From: JAWQFO01 sp033436665
GTDB lineage: Bacteria; Pseudomonadota; Alphaproteobacteria; Rhodobacterales; Rhodobacteraceae
Direction: 5' to 3'
Assembly: GCF_033436665.1 (NCBI RefSeq)
Contig: NZ_JAWQFO010000007.1
Span: 186,001 to 250,000, forward strand
Length of the DNA: 64,000 nt
Below the pieces are notes generated by a model that made no database searches, was not told where the DNA came from, and was given only the letters and a program-made list of their open reading frames with translations. Shown here piece after piece: positions 40,349 through 49,519 of the stretch (positions are counted from its first letter, which is position 1; every line of letters begins with the position of its first letter). Made by a program: the position numbers and the translations under genes.

Positions 40349-41251
40349 CTAGTCCAGGGCGACCAGCGCACCGCGATGGCGAATCACCTCGCCCGAGACG
40401 GCACAGCCGCGCGCGACAGCCGGTGCCACGGCCCCTTTTTCGATCCATTCGGCAAGGAAGGCGGCGTTGAAGCTGTCGCCGGCGGCGGTGGTATCGACCG
40501 CATCCTCGACCGGGCGCGGCGTGTGTTCGGCCGTTTCGCCCTCGTGCAGCGTGACGAGCGCGCCGGCACCGTTCTTGACCACCACCAGAGACGCGCCCTG
40601 ACCGGCGTAGCGTTGCGCCGTGGCGGACCCGTCGGCGTCATTGAAAAAGCTCGCCTCGTCCTCGAAGGAGGGCAGCACGATGTCCGAATGGCTGGCCGCG
40701 GACATCACCGCCGCACACATCTCTTCGTGGCTGTCCCAAAGACCGGGCCGCAGGTTCGGATCGAAGGCCACCGTTGTGCCGTGACGGCGCGCCTCCTCGA
40801 CCGCCGTCAAAAGCGCATGGCGCCCGGCGGGATCGAGGATCGCCAGCGTGATGCCTGAGAAATAGACCAGACCCGTGTTGCGAACCGCATCTGCCAGCCG
40901 CTCGGGATCGTCGGCAAGGCAGCGCGCGGCGCTCTGGCCACGCCAGTACGAGAAATGGCGTTCAGCGCCTTCGAGCTCGATCAGGTAAAGCCCCACCGTC
41001 CGGTCCTGGCGCATTCGGATCTGGCCGGTCCCGATGCCGTGCTCCTCCATGAAGGCGCGCATCTTGTGCGAGGCGGAATCCATGCCGATGTCGGTCAGGT
41101 ATTCGACCGAGAAACCCTGCGGCAGCAGCTTGCGCAGGTACCAGGCCGTGTTGAGCGTGTCGCCGGCGAAATTCATCGAGAACTGACCCGGCGTGCCGGA
41201 CGGGGCCATTTCGATCATGCATTCTCCGATGGAGAGGATACGCGTGCTCAT
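40349..41251 (-). CDS. kdgK: 2-dehydro-3-deoxygluconokinase
   Basis: A 300-residue PfkB-family kinase phosphorylating KDG to KDPG, the exit step of the neighbouring uronate pathway. The N-terminal GECMIEMAP and FAGDTLNTAWYL motifs and the C-terminal anion-hole signature DTTAAGDSFNAAF (near residue 250, catalytic Asp) are intact. Its ATG directly follows the gntR stop (TGAATG), so the two form an operon divergent from uxaC. Confidence 0.93.
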   Translation of the reverse strand: MSTRILSIGECMIEMAPSGTPGQFSMNFAGDTLNTAWYLRKLLPQGFSVEYLTDIGMDSASHKMRAFMEEHGIGTGQIRMRQDRTVGLYLIELEGAERHFSYWRGQSAARCLADDPERLADAVRNTGLVYFSGITLAILDPAGRHALLTAVEEARRHGTTVAFDPNLRPGLWDSHEEMCAAVMSAASHSDIVLPSFEDEASFFNDADGSATAQRYAGQGASLVVVKNGAGALVTLHEGETAEHTPRPVEDAVDTTAAGDSFNAAFLAEWIEKGAVAPAVARGCAVSGEVIRHRGALVALD

Positions 41252-41950
41252 TCAGTCTTCCTCGACGAACCATTCGTGATTGTCGAGCCTCAATCGCTCG
41301 ACCAGCGGCTCGATGCGCCCCAGATGCAGCCGCAATGCCGCTTCCGCCTCGTTGGCATTCCCCGACCGGATCGCCGCGAGGATCTTCACATGATCCTCCA
41401 GCGCCGATTGCGAAGCGAAGCCGAGCGACAGAAACCGCACCCGGTCGGTATGGGCCTTCTTCTCGCGGATCACGTCCCAGCAGAACCCGACACCGGCTTC
41501 CTCGCAAATGCTGCGGTGGAAGGCATCGTCGAGTTCGTGAAAGCGCTTCTTGTCTCCGGCGTCTAGCGCGGCGCGCTGCGCGTCGATCAGCGCCTTGAGC
41601 GCGTCGAACTGCGCGCCGTCGAGTTCGCGGCAGGCGCGGCGCACCGTTTCCACCTCGAGCGCGGTCCGGATGTAGCGCGCCTTGAAGATGTCGGCGGCCG
41701 AGATCTGGCTTACGACCGTGGCGCGCTGCGGGCGGATCAGCAGGAAGCCCAGCTGCGACAGACGCCAGAACGCGTCGCGCACCGGTTGGCGCGACACGTC
41801 GAGCTGCTTTGCAACCTCGGCTTCGGAGATCTTCGTTCCGGGCGCGAGATCGAGCGACAGCACCTGAGCGTACAGCGCCTCGAACACCTGGTCCGAGACA
41901 GACGGTCTGTGCACCGGCTCGACCGGTCTGAGTTGCGGCGCGTCCGCCAT
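41252..41950 (-). CDS. GntR-family (FCD domain) regulator of uronate genes
   Basis: A 232-residue FadR-type repressor. The N-terminal wHTH (SEAEVAKQLDVSRQPVRDAF, about residues 42-61) is followed by an all-helical FCD ligand domain with the metal-binding pattern around ELDDAFHRSICE. It probably represses the divergent uxaC operon and its own kdgK operon, released by a hexuronate. A near-perfect dyad lies in the 99-base gap. ATG 41950 is the only start that gives the usual length. Confidence 0.9.
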   Translation of the reverse strand: MADAPQLRPVEPVHRPSVSDQVFEALYAQVLSLDLAPGTKISEAEVAKQLDVSRQPVRDAFWRLSQLGFLLIRPQRATVVSQISAADIFKARYIRTALEVETVRRACRELDGAQFDALKALIDAQRAALDAGDKKRFHELDDAFHRSICEEAGVGFCWDVIREKKAHTDRVRFLSLGFASQSALEDHVKILAAIRSGNANEAEAALRLHLGRIEPLVERLRLDNHEWFVEED

Positions 41951-41970
41951 GCACGCTGCCCCGATTGCCG

Positions 41971-42008
41971 TTGACAAGATCTGATATGCTAACATACTAG
42001 ATTGCCAA
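41971..42008. promoter_or_regulatory. divergent gntR/uxaC promoters with shared dyad operator
   Basis: Plus strand: TTGACA (41971-41976) and CATACT (41993-41998), 16-base spacer. Minus strand: TTGGCA (42008-42003) and TATCAG about 16 bases on. ATCTGATATG (41979-41988) mirrors CATACTAGAT (41993-42002) with two mismatches, around CTAA. The dyad sits in both promoters, where a GntR dimer would block them together. Confidence 0.6.
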
Positions 42009-42049
42009 ACTTGGCCTGTCACGCCTTTTCGTGACGCCGGAAAGGACCC

Positions 42050-43456
42050 ATGGCGCGCCTCGACCCAGATCGACTGTTCCCGCTCGACCCGCGCAGCCGC
42101 GACATCGCCCGCGCGCTTTACGGCGACATTCAGGATCTTCCCATCATCAGCCCGCACGGTCACACCGACCCTCGCTGGTATGCGCAGAACGACCCTTTCC
42201 CCGATCCCGCGCAGCTGTTCGTCACGCCGGATCACTACGTTTTCCGGATGCTTTACAGCCAGGGCGTCGGGCTGGAGGATCTGGGTGTGCCGCGCGTCGA
42301 CGGCGGCCCGGTGGAAACCGACGGGCGCAAGATCTGGCGCTTGTTCGCCGCCAACTTCCACCTCTTCCGTGCCACACCCTCACGGATGTGGATCGAACAC
42401 GCCTTCCAGGACGTCTTCGGCGTCACGGAAGCATTGTCCGCCGAGACCGCAGACGGGATCTACGACCAGATCGCCGACTGTCTTGCAAAGCCCGAGTTTC
42501 GCCCGCGCGCGCTTTTCGAGCGCTTCAACATCGAAGTCATCGCGACGACGGAAAGCGCACTCGATCCGCTTGACCACCACCGCACCATTCGAGAGTCGGG
42601 CTGGGCGGGCCGCGTCGTGACCGCCTATCGCGCGGACGCGGTGATCGACCCCGAGTTCGAGGGGTTCGCGGACAACATCGCCCGGCTGGGCGATCTGACC
42701 GGCGAGGACACGACAAGCTGGACAGGTTATCTTGCCGCGCATCGCGCGCGGAGGGATTACTTCAAGAGCTTCGGGGCCACCTCCTCGGATCACGGTCACC
42801 CAACCGCGCGGACCGAGGATCTTTCGCAGGCCGAAGCCGCCGCGCTCTTTGCCAAGGCGCTGGCCGGAGACTGCACGTCAGAAGAGGCCGACGCGTTCCG
42901 CGGCCACATGCTGACCGAAATGGCCCGCATGAGCCTCGACGACGGGCTGGTGCTGCAGATCCATCCCGGATCGTTCCGCAATCACTCTGAGCCGACGATG
43001 GCGCGCTTCGGACGCGACAAGGGTTTCGATATTCCGACGCGGACGGATTACGTGCGCGCGCTGAAACCGTTGCTCGACGCGGTGGGGACAGACCCGCGCC
43101 TTGCGGTGGTCCTCTTCACCCTGGACGAGACCGCCTATTCGCGCGAACTGGCGCCGCTGGCCGGCGTCTACCCATCGCTCAAGCTCGGGCCGGCCTGGTG
43201 GTTCTTCGACAGCCCCGAAGGCATGATGCGCTACCGGCAGATGACCACCGAAACCTGCGGATTCTACAACACCGTCGGGTTCAACGACGACACCCGCGCC
43301 TTCTGCTCGATCCCCGCACGCCACGATGTCGCCCGGCGCGTCGACTGCGCCTACCTCGCCACGCTTGTCGCCTCGGGCCGCCTGTCCGAACCGGATGCCT
43401 TCGAGGTCGCCCATGATCTGACCTACCGTCTGGCCAAGGACGCCTATCGCCTCTGA
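42050..43456 (+). CDS. uxaC: uronate isomerase
   Basis: A 468-residue amidohydrolase-fold isomerase interconverting glucuronate/fructuronate and galacturonate/tagaturonate. SPHGHTDPRWYA near residue 34 is the metal-binding HxH, and the GLVLQIHPGS and GFNDDTRAF regions match UxaC. First gene of the seven-gene uronate operon, 25 bases before kdgF. Confidence 0.95.
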   Translation: MARLDPDRLFPLDPRSRDIARALYGDIQDLPIISPHGHTDPRWYAQNDPFPDPAQLFVTPDHYVFRMLYSQGVGLEDLGVPRVDGGPVETDGRKIWRLFAANFHLFRATPSRMWIEHAFQDVFGVTEALSAETADGIYDQIADCLAKPEFRPRALFERFNIEVIATTESALDPLDHHRTIRESGWAGRVVTAYRADAVIDPEFEGFADNIARLGDLTGEDTTSWTGYLAAHRARRDYFKSFGATSSDHGHPTARTEDLSQAEAAALFAKALAGDCTSEEADAFRGHMLTEMARMSLDDGLVLQIHPGSFRNHSEPTMARFGRDKGFDIPTRTDYVRALKPLLDAVGTDPRLAVVLFTLDETAYSRELAPLAGVYPSLKLGPAWWFFDSPEGMMRYRQMTTETCGFYNTVGFNDDTRAFCSIPARHDVARRVDCAYLATLVASGRLSEPDAFEVAHDLTYRLAKDAYRL

Positions 43457-43481
43457 CCTGACGCCTGCCAAGGAGCGTACC

Positions 43482-43793
43482 ATGCCTCAGGATTTCCCCG
43501 TCGTTCCGGCCGATCCCGGTGTGACCCGACAGGTGCTGGCCGACGATCCGGCGCTGATGGTCGTCGCCTTCACCTTCGAAGACGGCGCCGAGGGCAAGCT
43601 GCACCGGCACCCACATGTGCAGTCGTCTTTCGTCGCGGCGGGCCGCTTCGTCTTCAGCATCGACGGCGAGGAAACCGAGGTCGGCCCCGGCGATTGCTTC
43701 GTGATCCCCTCCGAGGCGCTGCACGGCTGCCGCTGCCTCGAGGCGGGTCGCCTGATCGACAGCTTCTCGCCACGCCGCGACGATTTTCTCTGA
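43482..43793 (+). CDS. kdgF: KdgF-like cupin
   Basis: A 103-residue cupin. HRHPHVQSSFVAAGRFVF (His cluster near residue 41) and the second motif PGDCFVIPSEALHG match KdgF, which linearises 4,5-unsaturated uronate released by pectate, alginate or similar lyases. Its position before kduI and kduD supports this. AAGGAG box precedes the start. Confidence 0.85.
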   Translation: MPQDFPVVPADPGVTRQVLADDPALMVVAFTFEDGAEGKLHRHPHVQSSFVAAGRFVFSIDGEETEVGPGDCFVIPSEALHGCRCLEAGRLIDSFSPRRDDFL

Positions 43794-43807
43794 AAGGACC
43801 GAACGAC

Positions 43808-44632
43808 ATGTTGACCGTCGACACCCGTTACGCCGTGGACCCCGAAACCGCCAAAGGGTTCGATACCGCCGGGCTGCGCCGGAACTTCCAGGTCGCGGGC
43901 CTGTTCCTGCCCGGCGAGATCCGCCTGACCTACGCTCATTACGACCGCCTGATCCTGGGCGGTGCCGTGCCCAACGGGCAGGAGTTGACGCTTGATCACG
44001 TCAAGGAATGCGGCACCGACAGCATTCTCGAACGACGCGAGATGGCGGTGCTGAACATCGGCGCGCCCGGAACCGTCGCCGTCGGCGGCGAAAGCCATGC
44101 GCTCGACAAGGGCGAGGTGCTCTACATCGGGCGCGGTGCGGGCCCCGTGACCTTTGCCGGTGATGGGCGGTTCTACATCCTGTCGGCACCCGCCCATTCG
44201 ACTTTCCCGACGCGCCGCATAACCATCGACGAGGCGAACCGGGTCGATCTCGGCGCGGCCAAGACCGCGAACGAACGGACCATCTATCAGTTCGTGCATC
44301 CCGAGGTCATGGAAAGTTGCCAGCTTGTCATGGGCTACACGATGTTCCACGGCGGCTCGGTCTGGAACACCATGCCCTGCCATGTCCACGACCGGCGGAT
44401 GGAGGCTTACCTCTACTTCGATGTCGATCCCGCCCAGCGCGTGTTCCACTTCATGGGCAAGCCCGAGGAGACCCGGCATCTCGTGATTCAGAACGAGGAG
44501 GCGGTCATCTCGCCGCCGTGGTCGATCCATTGCGGTGCGGGCACCGGGCGGTATAGCTTCTGCTGGGCGATGGCCGGGGACAACGTGGATTTCCGCGACA
44601 TGGACATGGTCGGCATGGAGGAGCTTCGGTGA
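43808..44632 (+). CDS. kduI: 5-dehydro-4-deoxy-D-glucuronate isomerase
   Basis: A 274-residue zinc cupin isomerase converting DKI (5-keto-4-deoxyuronate) to DKII. MPCHVHDRRMEAYLYFDV (near residue 193, Zn ligands His/His/Glu) and the later WSIHCGAGTG His are intact. Length is standard. Stop overlaps kduD by GTGA. Confidence 0.95.
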   Translation: MLTVDTRYAVDPETAKGFDTAGLRRNFQVAGLFLPGEIRLTYAHYDRLILGGAVPNGQELTLDHVKECGTDSILERREMAVLNIGAPGTVAVGGESHALDKGEVLYIGRGAGPVTFAGDGRFYILSAPAHSTFPTRRITIDEANRVDLGAAKTANERTIYQFVHPEVMESCQLVMGYTMFHGGSVWNTMPCHVHDRRMEAYLYFDVDPAQRVFHFMGKPEETRHLVIQNEEAVISPPWSIHCGAGTGRYSFCWAMAGDNVDFRDMDMVGMEELR

Positions 44633-45357
44633 ACCCGTTTTCGCTCGACGGACGAACGGCGCTGGTCACCGGGGCCAACACCGGCATCGGGCAGGCGATT
44701 GCCCGCGCCATGGGCCGTGCCGGTGCCACCGTGATCTGCGCCGGACGTTCGTCCTGCGCCGAAACGCTGGAGGACATCGAGAACGGACGCGAGCTGCGCC
44801 TCGACTTCAGCGATCCGATGGCGGCACGCGATGTGTTCGCGGAAACGCCCGTGGACATTCTCGTCAACAACGCCGGAATCATCCGGCGTGCCGATGCCAT
44901 CGCGTTTTCCGAGACGGATTGGGACGACGTGATGGACGTCAACCTCAAGGCGCTGTTCTTCACCTGTCAGGCATTCGCGCGCGCGGTTCTGGATCGCGGC
45001 GCGGACGGGCAAATCGTCAACATTGCCTCGCTGCTCTCGTTCCAGGGCGGTATCCGCGTTCCGTCCTACACCGCTTCCAAGCACGGCGTCGCCGGGCTGA
45101 CCAAGCTGCTGGCCAACGAATGGGCGGCCGAAGGCATCAACGTGAACGCCATCGCTCCCGGCTACATCGAGACCAACAACACCGAGGCGCTGCGGGCGGA
45201 CGCAGAGCGCAACAAGGCGATCCTCGACCGCATTCCCGCCGGACGCTGGGGCCGGCCCGACGACATCGCCGAGGCAGCGGTGTTTCTTGCCTCACCAGCC
45301 GCGCGCTACATCCACGGCGCGGTGCTGAACGTCGACGGAGGCTGGCTTGCCCGCTGA
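44629..45357 (+). CDS. kduD: 2-deoxy-D-gluconate 3-dehydrogenase / DKII reductase
   Basis: A 242-residue SDR enzyme reducing DKII to KDG with NAD(P)H. The Rossmann motif VTGANTGIGQAIA (residue 14), NNAG (near 83) and the catalytic SYTASK (Tyr-Lys near 146) are complete. GTG 44629 overlaps the kduI stop, and its end overlaps uxuB by 11 bases. Confidence 0.93.
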   Translation: MNPFSLDGRTALVTGANTGIGQAIARAMGRAGATVICAGRSSCAETLEDIENGRELRLDFSDPMAARDVFAETPVDILVNNAGIIRRADAIAFSETDWDDVMDVNLKALFFTCQAFARAVLDRGADGQIVNIASLLSFQGGIRVPSYTASKHGVAGLTKLLANEWAAEGINVNAIAPGYIETNNTEALRADAERNKAILDRIPAGRWGRPDDIAEAAVFLASPAARYIHGAVLNVDGGWLAR

Positions 45358-46783
45358 TGCGCCCCGTCTGACCCGCAACGGCGACGCCCCGGCGCATGGG
45401 ATCGTGCACCTGGGCCTCGGCGCCTTCTTCCGGGCCTTCGGTGCGGTTTACATCGACGAGTTGATGAAAGCGCAGGGGGGCGACTGGGGCATCACAGGCG
45501 TCAGCCTGAAAAGCCCCGGAACCCGCGACCGGCTGGCCCAGCAAGGCGGGGTCTTCACCAGCGTCGCGCTTGGCCCCGACGGCCGCCACCGGCGGGTAAT
45601 CGGCTCGGTCATCGACGTGCGCGTGGCCCCGGAGGATCCCGAGGCGGTGCTGGCCCTGATGGCCGATAAACGAACAAGGCTCGTCACGCTGACGGTGACC
45701 GAAAAAGGTTACTGCCATAACCCGGCCACCGGCGGGATCGACCCCGACCATCCCGACATCCGCCACGATATCGAGACTTCGCTCCCGAAAAGCGCACCCG
45801 GTTTCATCGTCCGGGCGCTGGCGCGGCGCAGGGAGGCGGGTCACGCCCCCTTTACCGTGCTGTCCTGCGACAACCTGCCGGACAACGGGAAACTGGTCCG
45901 GGGCGTCGTGACGGAATTGGCGCGGGCGATCGACCCTGCCCTCGCGAAGTGGATCATCGACGAGGGTCGGTTCCCCTCGACGATGGTCGACAGGATCGTG
46001 CCTGCGACCACAGCGGACGATATCGCGAAACTGACAGCGGAAACCGGCGTCGAGGACGCCGCCCCGGTCCTGCACGAGCCGTTCCGGCAATGGGTGATCG
46101 AGGACAATTTCGTCGACGGCACGAGGCCCGCGCTCGAGATGGTCGGCGTCGAGATGGTGCGCGACGTGACGCCTTTCGAGCACATGAAGCTCAGGATGCT
46201 CAACGGCACCCATTCCGCGCTGGCCTACCTCGGATATCTCGCCGGTCACGAAACCATCGCCGAAACGGTCGCCGATCCGGTGTTCTCGTCTTTCGTGAAA
46301 CATCTCTGGGCGCACGAGATCATCCCGGCATTGACGCCGCCGCAGGACACGGATCTCGAAGACTACGCCGAGACATTGCTCGCGCGGTACGAGAACCCCG
46401 CCATCCGGCACCGGACCTGGCAGATCGCGATGGATGGCAGCCAGAAGCTGCCGCAGCGCATCCTGTCAACGATGGCCGAGAACCACGCGGCGGGTCGCCT
46501 CAGTCCGGGCCTCACACTCGCCGTGGCGGCGTGGATGCGCTACGTCGGCGGCACCGATGATACCGGCGCGGCGATCGAGGTGAAGGACCCGCTGGCGAAC
46601 CGCCTGCGCGCACTGTCGGACGACGCAGGTTGGCCGGCAGCCAAGGTGGACGCGCTGCTCGGCGTGCACGAGATCTTCGCGCCGGGCTTCGCAGAGGCGC
46701 ATCGCAACGATCTTGTCGCGGCCTATGCGTCGCTGGTCGAGAACGGCGCGCGCGGCGCCACGGAAAAGGTGATGACAGGATGA
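45347..46783 (+). CDS. uxuB: D-mannonate oxidoreductase (fructuronate reductase)
   Basis: A 478-residue polyol-specific long-chain dehydrogenase. IVHLGLGAFFRAF (residue 18) binds NAD, and FEHMKLRMLNGTHSALAYLG (near 282) contains the catalytic Lys/Asn/His of the mannitol dehydrogenase family. It reduces fructuronate to mannonate and, in the absence of a separate uxaB here, may also handle tagaturonate. The TTG start 45347 has a GGAGG box inside kduD. Confidence 0.9.
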   Translation: MPADAPRLTRNGDAPAHGIVHLGLGAFFRAFGAVYIDELMKAQGGDWGITGVSLKSPGTRDRLAQQGGVFTSVALGPDGRHRRVIGSVIDVRVAPEDPEAVLALMADKRTRLVTLTVTEKGYCHNPATGGIDPDHPDIRHDIETSLPKSAPGFIVRALARRREAGHAPFTVLSCDNLPDNGKLVRGVVTELARAIDPALAKWIIDEGRFPSTMVDRIVPATTADDIAKLTAETGVEDAAPVLHEPFRQWVIEDNFVDGTRPALEMVGVEMVRDVTPFEHMKLRMLNGTHSALAYLGYLAGHETIAETVADPVFSSFVKHLWAHEIIPALTPPQDTDLEDYAETLLARYENPAIRHRTWQIAMDGSQKLPQRILSTMAENHAAGRLSPGLTLAVAAWMRYVGGTDDTGAAIEVKDPLANRLRALSDDAGWPAAKVDALLGVHEIFAPGFAEAHRNDLVAAYASLVENGARGATEKVMTG

Positions 46784-47967
46784 TCGAAAGCTGGCGCTGG
46801 TACGGACCTTTCGACCGGATCGCACTCGACGAGATCGCCCAGACCGGGGCCTCGGGCATCGTGACGGCGATGCACGAAATCCCTTCGGGCGAGGTCTGGC
46901 CGCGCGAGACCATCGCTGCGCGCAAATCCGAAATCGAGGCCGCCGGGTTCGACTGGGTGGTGGTCGAAAGTCTGCCGGTCCATGAGCGGATCAAGCGTGG
47001 CGACGGCGACCTCGAACCGCTCTTCGACAGTTACCGTCAGTCGCTGGCCAACCTCGCCGCCGAGGGCATCCGCACGGTGTGCTACAATTTCATGCCGCTG
47101 CTCGACTGGACGCGCACCGACCTTGCCGCGCCCGTGCGGCGCGGCGGCACCTGCCTGCGGTTCTCCGCACCGCGCATGGCCGCCTTCGAAGTGCACATGC
47201 TGGGTCGGGCCGAAGCCGAGGACGACTACCCCGCCGACGTGCTGCGTGCGGCCAGTGCATGGTTCGAAGGCTCGGACGAGACTGAGCGCGAGACGCTGCT
47301 GGCCAGCATCATGGCGGGGCTGCCCGGCGCCTTCGACCGCTACGACGTCGATGGCCTGAAGCAGAACCTCGCGCTTTACAAGGGCATCGACGCCGACACC
47401 CTGCGGGCCAACTTCGCGCGATTCCTGACCGAGGTGGTGCCCACGGCAGAGGAGCTTGGCATGCGGCTGTGCGTGCATCCCGACGATCCGCCGCGCGACA
47501 TCCTCGGCCTGCCGCGCATCGTGTCGGACGCCGAAGACCTCGCCCACGTACTCGGCAGCGTCGAAAGCCCCGCCAACGGGCTGACGCTCTGCTCGGGATC
47601 GCTCGGCGCGAACCCCGCCAACGACGTGCCGGCCATCGCCGCGCGCTTCGCCGACCGGATCCACTTTGCCCATCTGCGCAACGTCGCCAAGGAGCCGGAC
47701 GGCTCTTTCGAGGAGGCCGCGCATCTCGAGGGCGACACTGATATGGTGGCGCTGGTGCGCGTGCTGCTCGACGAGGAAGCGCGGCGCAGAACCGAAGGCC
47801 GTGCGGACGCGGAGATCCCGTTCCGTCCCGACCACGGGCAGGAGTTGCTGAGCGACGCCGCGCGCGGTACCCATCCCGGGTATCCCCTTGTCGGTCGCCT
47901 GCGCGGGCTCGCGGAGCTGCGCGGCGTCGTCCGGGCCCTGAGCCATAGCGGAGCCGCCCATGCCTGA
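46780..47967 (+). CDS. uxuA: mannonate dehydratase
   Basis: A 395-residue enzyme of the UxuA TIM-barrel family dehydrating mannonate to KDG. ESWRWYGPFDRI at the N-terminus, CYNFMPLLDWTRTDL near 104, MRLCVHPDDPP near 228 and HFAHLRNV near 296 carry the metal ligands. It overlaps uxuB by ATGA and uxaA by 8 bases. Confidence 0.95.
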   Translation: MIESWRWYGPFDRIALDEIAQTGASGIVTAMHEIPSGEVWPRETIAARKSEIEAAGFDWVVVESLPVHERIKRGDGDLEPLFDSYRQSLANLAAEGIRTVCYNFMPLLDWTRTDLAAPVRRGGTCLRFSAPRMAAFEVHMLGRAEAEDDYPADVLRAASAWFEGSDETERETLLASIMAGLPGAFDRYDVDGLKQNLALYKGIDADTLRANFARFLTEVVPTAEELGMRLCVHPDDPPRDILGLPRIVSDAEDLAHVLGSVESPANGLTLCSGSLGANPANDVPAIAARFADRIHFAHLRNVAKEPDGSFEEAAHLEGDTDMVALVRVLLDEEARRRTEGRADAEIPFRPDHGQELLSDAARGTHPGYPLVGRLRGLAELRGVVRALSHSGAAHA

Positions 47968-49483
47968 CGCCATCGTCCTCAATGCCCGAGACACGGTCGC
48001 CATCCTGCCGCGTCGCACGGACGCCGGGGCCGATCCGCTTGGCATCGGCGTGCCGCTGCCCAAGCCGGTCGCCGGCGGGCACAAGATCGCGCGGGCCGAG
48101 ATGAAGGCCGGCATGCCCGTCATCAAGTTCGGCCAGGTCATCGGCACGGCAACCGAGGACATCGTTCCGGGCACGCATGTCCACACTCAGAATTGCGTCT
48201 TTTCCGACCACGACACGGATTACCGGATCGGCGTGGACCTCGATGCCGCCAAAGCGGCGGTCCCGCGGATGGAGCCGCGCACCTTTTTGGGCTACCGCCG
48301 CCCCGGCGGACAGGTCGGCACACGCAACTACATCGCGCTCTGCGCAACGGTGAACTGTTCGGCCACGGTGATCCGCCGAGCGGCGCTCGAGGTCGAGTTG
48401 AGCGGCGTGCTGGCGGACTTCCCCAATGTCGACGGGATCGCCGCCTTCGCCCACGGCACCGGCTGCGGCATGGCGATGGACGGGCCGGGCTTTCCGATCC
48501 TCGACCGCGTGCTTTGGGGCCATGCCACGCATCCCAACACCGGTGCCGCGATCTTCGTGGGCCTCGGCTGCGAGGTGATGCAGGTCGCGCGGATGCGCCA
48601 GAACGCCTCGGAGACAGGCTCCGAGCGGTTCCACTTCCTGACCATCCAGGACACCGGCGGGACCCGCGCCACGATCGACGCGATCAAGGCCAAGGTGCTC
48701 GAGTTACTGCCGCAGGTGAACGACGTCAGACGCGAACCCTGCCCGGCCTCCGAGCTCAGGCTCGCCCTGCAATGCGGTGGCTCGGACGGGCTTTCGGGCA
48801 TCACCGCGAACCCCGCGCTGGGTATCGCCTCGGACATGCTGGTGGGTCTCGGCGGCACCGTGATCCTGTCGGAAACCTCCGAGATCTACGGCGCCGAGCA
48901 GCTTCTATTGCGCCGTGTCGCCGACGAGACGACCGCCGAGAAGCTGATCGAGTGCATCCGCTGGTGGGAGCGCTACACCGAGATGAACGGCGGCACGATG
49001 GACAACAACCCGTCGCCCGGAAACAAGCAGGGCGGTCTGACGACGATCCTCGAGAAGTCGCTGGGCGCCGCGGCCAAGGGCGGCAGCACGCCGCTGACGG
49101 CGTTCTATGCCTATGCCGAGCGGGTCACCGCCCCGGGCTTCACCTTCATGGACACACCCGGCTACGACCCGGTTTCGGCGACGGGGCAGATCGCCGGCGG
49201 CGCGCAGGTGCTGTGCTTCACCACCGGGCGCGGCTCGGCCTTCGGCTCGAAGCCTGCGCCGACGATCAAGCTTGCCACCAACGACTCGCTTTTCGCGCAG
49301 ATGCCCGACGACATGGACATCAACTGCGGCGACATCCTGAGCGCCGGGGTCAGCCTGGAACAGAAAGGCGCCGAGATTCTCGACCGGGTGATCGCGGTGG
49401 CCTCGGGCGAGGCATCGAAGTCCGAAGCCCTGGGGCTTGGCGACAACGAGTTCGTGCCCTGGCAACTCGGCTGCGTGATGTGA
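47960..49483 (+). CDS. uxaA: altronate dehydratase
   Basis: A 507-residue UxaA-family dehydratase (altronate to KDG). It has both the N-terminal SAF domain (residues 1-95, HTQNC) and the C-terminal catalytic domain (GYRRPGGQVGTRNYIAL, HGTGCGM, CGGSDGLSGITANPALG). Related galactarate dehydratase cannot be fully excluded, but the setting favours altronate. Last gene of the uronate operon. Confidence 0.9.
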   Translation: MPDAIVLNARDTVAILPRRTDAGADPLGIGVPLPKPVAGGHKIARAEMKAGMPVIKFGQVIGTATEDIVPGTHVHTQNCVFSDHDTDYRIGVDLDAAKAAVPRMEPRTFLGYRRPGGQVGTRNYIALCATVNCSATVIRRAALEVELSGVLADFPNVDGIAAFAHGTGCGMAMDGPGFPILDRVLWGHATHPNTGAAIFVGLGCEVMQVARMRQNASETGSERFHFLTIQDTGGTRATIDAIKAKVLELLPQVNDVRREPCPASELRLALQCGGSDGLSGITANPALGIASDMLVGLGGTVILSETSEIYGAEQLLLRRVADETTAEKLIECIRWWERYTEMNGGTMDNNPSPGNKQGGLTTILEKSLGAAAKGGSTPLTAFYAYAERVTAPGFTFMDTPGYDPVSATGQIAGGAQVLCFTTGRGSAFGSKPAPTIKLATNDSLFAQMPDDMDINCGDILSAGVSLEQKGAEILDRVIAVASGEASKSEALGLGDNEFVPWQLGCVM

Positions 49484-49519
49484 GGTCGCACTTACTGCCT
49501 GTCGCCTGACAGCGCGGTC

